A stretch of 64,000 bases of DNA from positions 1 to 64,000 of the forward strand of contig CAZLWK010000012.1 of the NCBI GenBank assembly GCA_964563395.1, written 5' to 3'. The position numbers were made by a program, and so were the translations under genes. This document shows positions 59,017 to 64,000 of this stretch, piece after piece. The stretch comes from JBEVOS01 sp964563395. GTDB taxonomy: Bacteria; Pseudomonadota; Alphaproteobacteria; Caulobacterales; Aquidulcibacteraceae. The notes under the pieces were generated by a model, which made no database searches, had not been told where the DNA came from, and saw only the letters and a program-made list of their open reading frames with translations. Numbering within the stretch: position 1 is the stretch's first letter; every line of letters starts with the position of its first letter.

Positions 59017-59652
59017 TCACGCCTCCTTTGGGCGGGCGCGCAGACCGTCGAACACGACGTCCAGCACGGCGCTTGCGTCGGCGAGCGCGGGCGGCGTCTC
59101 GAAGATGTGACGCATCAAACCCTCCATCAGAAACGGCCCCATCAAGAGGCGCACGGCCGCCTCCGGCTCGATCGGCTTGAACTGCCCTTGCGCGATGCCG
59201 GCGGCGACGATCGTGCGGATTGCGGCGCGGGCGCGGTCGATCACCTCGGCGCGGTAAAAGGCGGCGATCTCGGGAAAGCGGATGGCGATGGAGAGCACGA
59301 TCTTTGGCGCGGCGAAGACGCGCGGATCGGACAATTGCGTCAGCGCGAAGCCCAGGATCGCGCGCAGCGCCCCTTCTGGATCGGGGACTGGCGCGTTCGC
59401 CATCGCCTCGGCGCGGGCCGCCACCGGCCCCACGGCGCGGAGCACGAGCGCCTGCAGGAGGGCGGCCTTGCTCTCGAAATAGAGATAGATCGCCGCCTTC
59501 GACACGCCGGCGCGCTTGGCGACATCCTCCATCCGCGCCGCGTCGAACCCGACGGCCGTGAACTCGGCCAAGGCGGCGTCGAGGATTTCGTCCGGACGGG
59601 CCTCGGCGCGGCGGCGCCAGCGGCGCGGGTCGGCGGAAGGCGCTTGGGTCAT
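59017..59652 (-). CDS. TetR family repressor of the ABC exporter operon
   Basis: 211-aa TetR regulator. HTH region: EILDAALAEFTAVGFDAARMEDVAKRAGVSKAAIYLYFESKAALLQALV (core AGVSKAAIYLYFESK). The ligand domain is of the AcrR type C-terminal class. It is the first gene of tetR-hlyD-ABC-permease, and an almost perfect palindrome lies immediately upstream of its start, so autorepression with induction by an exported compound is likely. Confidence 0.93.
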   Translation of the reverse strand: MTQAPSADPRRWRRRAEARPDEILDAALAEFTAVGFDAARMEDVAKRAGVSKAAIYLYFESKAALLQALVLRAVGPVAARAEAMANAPVPDPEGALRAILGFALTQLSDPRVFAAPKIVLSIAIRFPEIAAFYRAEVIDRARAAIRTIVAAGIAQGQFKPIEPEAAVRLLMGPFLMEGLMRHIFETPPALADASAVLDVVFDGLRARPKEA

Positions 59653-59657
59653 GGGCC

Positions 59658-59685
59658 GTATATAACTGACTAGTCAGTTACATAC
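59658..59685. promoter_or_regulatory. TetR operator palindrome at the exporter promoter
   Basis: TAACTGACTAGTCAGTTA (59663-59680) is a perfect 18-bp palindrome, and flanking GTA/TAC pairs extend it to 59658-59685 with one mismatched pair. It begins 6 bp before the tetR ATG. Confidence 0.85.
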
Positions 59686-59778
59686 AAGCGGATTTTGAGA
59701 AGCGGAAGAGAGATCGGCTAGGGGATGGCGGCAGGGATCACGGGGCGTCGCGCGGTGAGACGGCCCCTCTGCGCAAAG

Positions 59779-59809
59779 AAAAAGGCGCGGCGGATGTCTC
59801 CGCCGCGCC
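59779..59809 (-). terminator. Rho-independent terminator after the TonB-dependent receptor
   Basis: On the minus strand, 11-bp arms GGCGCGGCGGA/TCCGCCGCGCC around a 4-base loop, followed by TTTTTCTTT, 26 bp beyond the receptor stop. Confidence 0.88.
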
Positions 59810-59834
59810 CGAACTGGCGAACCAGTTTCTTGTC

Positions 59835-62279
59835 TTAGTAGGTGTAGCGGAGCTGGACGCCGCCATACCGCGTGTAGTCGCGGCCATAGATGTTGTACTC
59901 GCGGCTCACAGAACCGTCGGCCGCGGCGGTCGTGGAGATGATCAGCTCGTCCGTGAGGTTCTTGCCGAACAGCGTCAAATCCCAATGGCCGTCGTCCGAA
60001 GCCAGCGTGATCGAGGCGTCGAGCGTGCCATAGGCCGGAACGATTGTTTCGGGGTTGCCGTCGATGGCGCCCGGCATTTCGTCCTGCCACGCATAGCCGA
60101 GGCGCGCCGACAGGCCGAACGGAATGAACGTCAGCTGACGATCATAGTTCAAATTGACCGTGTAGCGCGTTTCCGGCGTGTTTTGCGGCTTCAAGCCCGT
60201 GAGCTCGATCAGATAGCTGCCCGGCGCGTCCGGATCCTCGAAGCAGCGCGGATCGGAGCCGTCCTGAATCCAGCATGCGTTTTCGCCGCCGACATGCTCG
60301 GCGTCGATGTAGGCGACGCCGCCATCGATCGAGAGGTTATCAGTGAGCGCCGCGCGGAACTCGATTTCCACGCCCTGAAGATCGAGATCGCCTGCATTCA
60401 GAAGCTCGGTGCGGATAGTGTTCGGCACCGTGGTCGAGACCTGAATGTCTTCGATCGTCTGATCGAAGATCGCGACGTTCAACAGCAAGCGGCCGTCGAA
60501 CAGGCGCTGCTTGGCGCCGATTTCCCAGGCGATGCCCTGCTCGGGATCGATGATGACGGTGTCGCCGCTGACAGCGTTGTCTACGTCGAGCGCCGGGCCC
60601 TTATAGGCGCGGCTGTAGGAGATGTAGAAGTTTGTGTTGGCGTTCGGTTCCCACTGGGCCCCGACGCGGCCGGAGAGATCGTTGAACGAATCTTCGAACG
60701 TGAAGGCCAGCGGCGTGCCGGTCACAAGGAATTCGCCGGTAACCAGATCGATGGCGTCGAACAGATTGTAGAACGAAGTGTCGTTCGGGCGAATGCGCGC
60801 GCCGTCATAGAAACCTTCGATCTCTTCATGCGTGTAGCGCAGGCCGCCGAACACGGACACCGTTTCCGTGACTGCGAAGGTCAAGTCGCCAAAGACGGCC
60901 CAGGTATCGTTCTCGTAGCCGGTTTGGCCGAAGGCTTCGTTGCCGGTCGCCGGCACGAAGCACCAATCTGTCGCGGTCGTGCCGCAGGTGGCGCCAAACG
61001 CGATCAAGGCAGCCAGATCGTTTACCGCGAGACCGGTGCCGCTTTGGCCGCCGCTTTCGAGTGTTTGATAGAAGAGGCCGCCGACGAAATCCATGCGATC
61101 GCCGGAGAAGTTCACCCGCAGTTCCTGCGAGGCGTAATCGACGACGCCTTGATTGTTGAACGGGCCGTCGACCGTGTTCGGCGCCCAGATATAGCCGAGA
61201 TAGGGCACGCCGTTCGGAATATTGGTGCCCCCGACGCCGCCGAGATTAACGCCGGTGGGCGCGGAATCGACGTCGAAATCGACATCTTCCTGATAGCGGC
61301 GCATGCCTGAAATTGCCGTGATCGTCCATTGGTCGGACACGTCCCACGTCAATTCGGAAATGATCCCGCCGTTTTGAACATTGTTGTTCGGCGGCGAGTT
61401 CACGTTGACATGGGTGGTGTCGAGAGTGGGCTCATAGCCGAGAAGGCCGGTCTGAATGGTGCCGGCGAGTCCGCGGCTGCGTACGGTGGGCGTAAGCTGG
61501 CCGAACGTGTTTTGGCTTTCGCGATAATTGGCGGTGACGAGCCAGTTCAGATTGGGGCTGAACTCATGATTGACCTTGATCGCGGCGCCCCAAGAATCAG
61601 ACGATCCAAGGTCTTCACCGCCGGGGAAGCGGTTTTCGAAGATCGGCTGCAAATCGCGCCAGAAGCCGTTGACGCGCACCCAGGTGTCGCCGCCGCCCGC
61701 ATTGATCATGGCGCGAACGCTCGCTTCGTCATCGGTCGTGTAGCCGACCTGGGCGCTGGCGCCGAATTCGTCCTGGGGCGATTGCGTGACGATGTTGAGC
61801 ACGCCCGCGGTCGCGTTCTTGCCGAACAGCGTGCCTTGCGGGCCGCGCAGAACTTCGACGCGCTCGATATCGGCCAATTCAGCGACGAACTCGCCCTGGC
61901 GCGCGAGCGGCATGTTGTCGACGACGATCGCCGCGCTCGGCTGCGTCGTGCCGGTGATGACGCGCGAGGAGACTCCGCGGATCAGGAAGCCCGAGGACGA
62001 GGCCGAGAAGCCCGAGGAGAAGTTCACCGAGGGCGAAATCCGGACGAGGTCCGTGACGTTTTGGACCTGCGCCTGCTCCAGCGCCGAGCCCGAGAACGCC
62101 TGCACCGAGACCGGAACCTCGGTCAGCGTCTGCTCGCGGCGCTGGGCGGTGACGATGATTTCGTCCCCGGCGCTCGCGGAAGGGGCGTCCTGGGCGGCCG
62201 CCACGCCGCCGCCGCCGGCCATCAGCACCGCCGTCGAAGCGCCCATGACGAGCCAATCACGCGTTGTCCGGAAATTCAT
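59835..62279 (-). CDS. TonB-dependent outer-membrane receptor
   Basis: 814-aa receptor: signal peptide (about residues 1-29, ending AAAQ), TonB-box-like DEIIVTAQRR, plug with VSVQAFSGSAL and IERVEVLRGPQGTLFGKNATAGVLNIVT, then a long beta-barrel ending RYTY. This plug type is frequent in Caulobacterales and sphingomonads and takes up varied oligosaccharides, siderophores or aromatic compounds; the ligand is unknown. It diverges from a TetR gene at 62516, which may control it. No enzyme partner adjoins. Confidence 0.94.
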   Translation of the reverse strand: MNFRTTRDWLVMGASTAVLMAGGGGVAAAQDAPSASAGDEIIVTAQRREQTLTEVPVSVQAFSGSALEQAQVQNVTDLVRISPSVNFSSGFSASSSGFLIRGVSSRVITGTTQPSAAIVVDNMPLARQGEFVAELADIERVEVLRGPQGTLFGKNATAGVLNIVTQSPQDEFGASAQVGYTTDDEASVRAMINAGGGDTWVRVNGFWRDLQPIFENRFPGGEDLGSSDSWGAAIKVNHEFSPNLNWLVTANYRESQNTFGQLTPTVRSRGLAGTIQTGLLGYEPTLDTTHVNVNSPPNNNVQNGGIISELTWDVSDQWTITAISGMRRYQEDVDFDVDSAPTGVNLGGVGGTNIPNGVPYLGYIWAPNTVDGPFNNQGVVDYASQELRVNFSGDRMDFVGGLFYQTLESGGQSGTGLAVNDLAALIAFGATCGTTATDWCFVPATGNEAFGQTGYENDTWAVFGDLTFAVTETVSVFGGLRYTHEEIEGFYDGARIRPNDTSFYNLFDAIDLVTGEFLVTGTPLAFTFEDSFNDLSGRVGAQWEPNANTNFYISYSRAYKGPALDVDNAVSGDTVIIDPEQGIAWEIGAKQRLFDGRLLLNVAIFDQTIEDIQVSTTVPNTIRTELLNAGDLDLQGVEIEFRAALTDNLSIDGGVAYIDAEHVGGENACWIQDGSDPRCFEDPDAPGSYLIELTGLKPQNTPETRYTVNLNYDRQLTFIPFGLSARLGYAWQDEMPGAIDGNPETIVPAYGTLDASITLASDDGHWDLTLFGKNLTDELIISTTAAADGSVSREYNIYGRDYTRYGGVQLRYTY

Positions 62280-62515
62280 GTCCTACTCCCCGTTCGCGCC
62301 GCCTTGGACGCACTCTTTTTGACATATCTTGGCGCCGCGCCCCTGTCCGCGCGTCGCTAAATCATCTGGATGAATGGCCGATCCAGTCCGGGCCGGCAAG
62401 TCGCTTGTCGCAGACGCGGCAGCTTCAAGGCGCCGGTGTGGCGGAATGGCCGCACCCCGTGACGCCGTGAGCGCGCTCTTGACAAGGATTGCACCGCTTT
62501 CCCAGCTTGAGCGCG

Positions 62516-63163
62516 ATGAACCGCACCCGGAGCCACCCGTCCGCCGCCGGCGCCGAGCCGATCCGCGCCGCCGCCCGTCGCCTCTTTTGCGAGCGCGGCG
62601 TGGAAGGCGTGACCGTGCGCGAGATCGCCGAGGCGGCCGGGCAGAAGAACCACGGCGCGGTCAGCTATTATTTCGGCTCCAAGGAGGCGCTCGTCCGCGA
62701 GATCGTGATCGAGGGCGCCAGCCTGATCGGCGAGCGGATCGAAGCCGCGCTCGACGCGCTGGACGCCGCGGGCGGACCCAGCACGCCGCGCCAAGTGATC
62801 GAGGCGATGGTGCGCGCCAGCGTCGATTTCGACGGGCCCGACGGCGAGGCCGACACCTATATGCGCCTCTTCCACATGCTGGACCTGACGCACAAGGAAT
62901 TGCTGCTCTCGGCGGTGGGCGGGCTGTGGAACGCGCCGTTCCAAAGGTGCCTGGCGCTGCTGCGCGACCTGATGCCGGACATGAGCCTCAACGAGAAAAA
63001 CCAGCGGCTCATTTTCATGAGCACGGCGCTGGGCAGCGTGCTCGCGCTGCGCGAGGCGGCGCTCGCCGATCGCACGAAGCCGCACCCGATGTGGGCGTCC
63101 GAAACAACGCTCCGTCAGCTGATCGCGAGCCTCGAAGCCATGCTGACCGCGCCGGCCGCCTAG
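62516..63163 (+). CDS. TetR family transcriptional regulator
   Basis: 215-aa TetR regulator: N-terminal RAAARRLFCERGVEGVTVREIAEAAGQKNHGAVSYYFGSKEALV, with the longer NHGAVSYYFGSK variant typical of a subgroup with a C-terminal ligand domain of the TetR_C_36-like kind (not verified). The ATG at 62516 is preferred over a TTG at 62489. Divergent from the large TonB-dependent receptor across 236 bp, where TCATC-TG-GATGA (62362-62373) is a possible operator. Confidence 0.9.
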   Translation: MNRTRSHPSAAGAEPIRAAARRLFCERGVEGVTVREIAEAAGQKNHGAVSYYFGSKEALVREIVIEGASLIGERIEAALDALDAAGGPSTPRQVIEAMVRASVDFDGPDGEADTYMRLFHMLDLTHKELLLSAVGGLWNAPFQRCLALLRDLMPDMSLNEKNQRLIFMSTALGSVLALREAALADRTKPHPMWASETTLRQLIASLEAMLTAPAA

Positions 63164-63561
63164 CCGGGCGGACAGAAGGACGGGCGCTGCACCGTCTCGC
63201 CTGGCGCGCGCTGGCGCCATTGGCCGGACTCAGTGCGATAGCGCTCACCCACGGCGATACGGCTTGCGAAAATCTGACACGCCACCGCGGCGGCGAGTTC
63301 GTTCGCGCTCGCCCCGCTCTCGGCGGCGCGCTGCGTATAGGCCGCGCGACGGCGGATATTGATCTGCTCGACACGGGCGCGCACGTCCGCCGAGGCGGCG
63401 GAGCCGGGCGGCAAGCCGAGATAACCGTCCGCCTGCTCGCCGACCTGGCCCGCGGCGCGGGCGGCCTCCACGACCGGATCGGCTTGGGCGTGCGCGGGGG
63501 CGCCGACGAAAACGAGCGTCGCCGCGGCTGCGCACAGGAGGCTCAAAATCGAACGCTTCAT
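63160..63561 (-). CDS. ydbL: YdbL family periplasmic protein
   Basis: 133-aa DUF1318/YdbL protein: signal peptide (about residues 1-25, ending AHA), then ADPVVEAARAAGQVGEQADGYLGL and NIRRRAAYTQRAAESGASANEL, the conserved helices. In E. coli ydbL sits with ydbH and ynbE, which form an inner-to-outer membrane phospholipid transport bridge; YdbL modulates them. The extended Cys-containing C-terminus (RPSFCPPG) is odd. Third gene of the leftward operon; its 3' end overlaps that of the TetR gene by four bases. Confidence 0.88.
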   Translation of the reverse strand: MKRSILSLLCAAAATLVFVGAPAHAQADPVVEAARAAGQVGEQADGYLGLPPGSAASADVRARVEQINIRRRAAYTQRAAESGASANELAAAVACQIFASRIAVGERYRTESGQWRQRAPGETVQRPSFCPPG

Positions 63562-63636
63562 GGAATTCGCCTCTGAATGTGCTGCGAGGATGCGTCAGCG
63601 TGTCTGAACGCGCGCTGAGCGCGCCCCAAACGCGGC

Positions 63637-63828
63637 TTAGAAGAGCTCTGGATTGTCCTGCAGGAGATCGCGCGCCTGGCCCTCCAGCCGGACGATGACT
63701 TCCTGGCGGATATTGACGTTGAGATTGATCTCGATCGGGCGATCGGGCGCCTGCACCTGAACCGGGATGCACGCGCCGAGCGCGACGAAGGCCGCGCATG
63801 CGGCGGCGAGGTTGATGTTCGGTCGCAT
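63637..63828 (-). CDS. ynbE: YnbE family outer-membrane lipoprotein
   Basis: 63-aa lipoprotein: lipobox LGAC at Cys20, then IPVQVQAPDRPIEINLNVNI and RQEVIVRLEG, the YnbE signature. YnbE stacks onto the C-terminal end of YdbH to complete the periplasm-spanning bridge. AAGGAGG sits at ideal spacing before the ATG. Lies between the ydbH 3' end (17 bp) and ydbL (75 bp). Confidence 0.9.
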   Translation of the reverse strand: MRPNINLAAACAAFVALGACIPVQVQAPDRPIEINLNVNIRQEVIVRLEGQARDLLQDNPELF

Positions 63829-63844
63829 GGCGCCTCCTTGCGCT

Positions 63845-64000
63845 TTATCTGGGCGAAGCGGGTGCTTGGTCAATCGCGGGCGGCGGCTCGGGGGTTTGGG
63901 TCTCTCCGTTCTGTCCGGCCTGATCTTGTCCCGCCTGATTTTGTCCTGCTTGGCGAATGGCGGCGCGCGGATCGAAAGCGCCGGCCGCGATCTCGCCAAG
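63845..64000 (-). CDS. ydbH: C-terminal end of YdbH-like protein (partial)
   Basis: The last 51 codons of a gene entering from the right edge. Only the tail is visible: GEIAAGAFDPRAAIRQAGQ, then a short repeat QAGQN-QAGQD-QAGQN and a Pro-rich end. Identity is inferred from position directly upstream of ynbE-ydbL; the AsmA-like body lies outside the window. The Gln/Gly repeat is not part of the conserved domain. Confidence 0.65.
   Translation of the reverse strand, partial: LGEIAAGAFDPRAAIRQAGQNQAGQDQAGQNGETQTPEPPPAIDQAPASPR

Noticed and set aside
62438..62475. tRNA-Leu-like 5' segment (GCCGGTGTGGCGGAATGG)
   Set aside because: No proper A box continuation, anticodon arm or GGTTCGAATCC-type T arm follows.

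Overview
The window is a high-G+C alphaproteobacterial chromosome segment of about 64 kb, containing one short run of Ns (20407-20416), so it comes from a draft assembly. The gene set suggests an aerobic or facultative anoxygenic phototroph near Caulobacterales/Hyphomonadaceae: a bacteriochlorophyll/carotenoid gene cluster, hisS-hisZ-hisG, a SapC-family protein, large TonB-dependent receptors and an SAH riboswitch before ahcY. That placement is inference; no rRNA or other taxonomic marker is present.

Region 1 (1-12.3 kb) is one arm of a photosynthesis gene cluster. Leftward genes crtE-crtF-bchC-bchX run off the left edge. crtD-crtC point right and diverge from crtE. A second leftward series is bchI-bchD-bchO, then crtI-crtB and a 63-codon membrane-protein gene coupled to crtB. 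TGT-N12-ACA sites, the half-site layout of the redox/light repressor PpsR/CrtJ, lie between crtE and crtD, before crtI and before bchI; a degenerate one precedes bchC. Together the genes make geranylgeranyl diphosphate, phytoene, desaturated and methoxylated acyclic carotenoids, the Mg-chelatase I/D subunits, and late bacteriochlorophyllide a enzymes.

Region 2 (12.3-24.3 kb) is mostly core metabolism: a DUF3422 membrane protein, a PQQ quinohemoprotein alcohol dehydrogenase in an operon with a TonB-dependent receptor, hisS-hisZ-hisG (the N run lies in hisS and looks like an unjoined 7-bp contig overlap), a 59-aa AbrB-like protein, metK and purU.

Region 3 (24.3-26.5 kb) is a small accessory islet: a two-TM, coiled-coil, possibly OmpA-like protein with visibly lower G+C, and a ParDE-type toxin-antitoxin pair.

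Region 4 (26.5-42 kb) holds pccA, an uncharacterised membrane protein, an orphan ParA ATPase with a translationally coupled partner, gor, purL, a secreted protein, a PhoD-like phosphatase, an RluD-type pseudouridine synthase, a ClpX-zinc-finger/HTH protein divergent from rpoH, a PaiB-like flavoprotein, ahcY with its SAH riboswitch, and a Cys-rich copper-storage-like protein.

Region 5 (42-55.2 kb) contains a DsbD-redoxin operon, an LVIVD/choice-of-anchor-I protein, sapC, a MaoC hydratase, a DUF885 lipoprotein, an OmpW-like porin, a vWA lipoprotein, and groES-groEL with a CIRCE-like operator and a strong terminator.

Region 6 (55.2-64 kb) has an HxlR regulator facing a membrane-protein gene across a perfect 16-bp palindrome, a tetR-hlyD-ABC exporter operon behind an 18-bp palindrome, a large TonB-dependent receptor, a second TetR gene, and the ydbH(partial)-ynbE-ydbL operon. 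I saw no tRNA, rRNA, CRISPR array, insertion sequence or prophage. Palindromic intergenic repeats occur at about 22.0, 26.5 and 40.0 kb.
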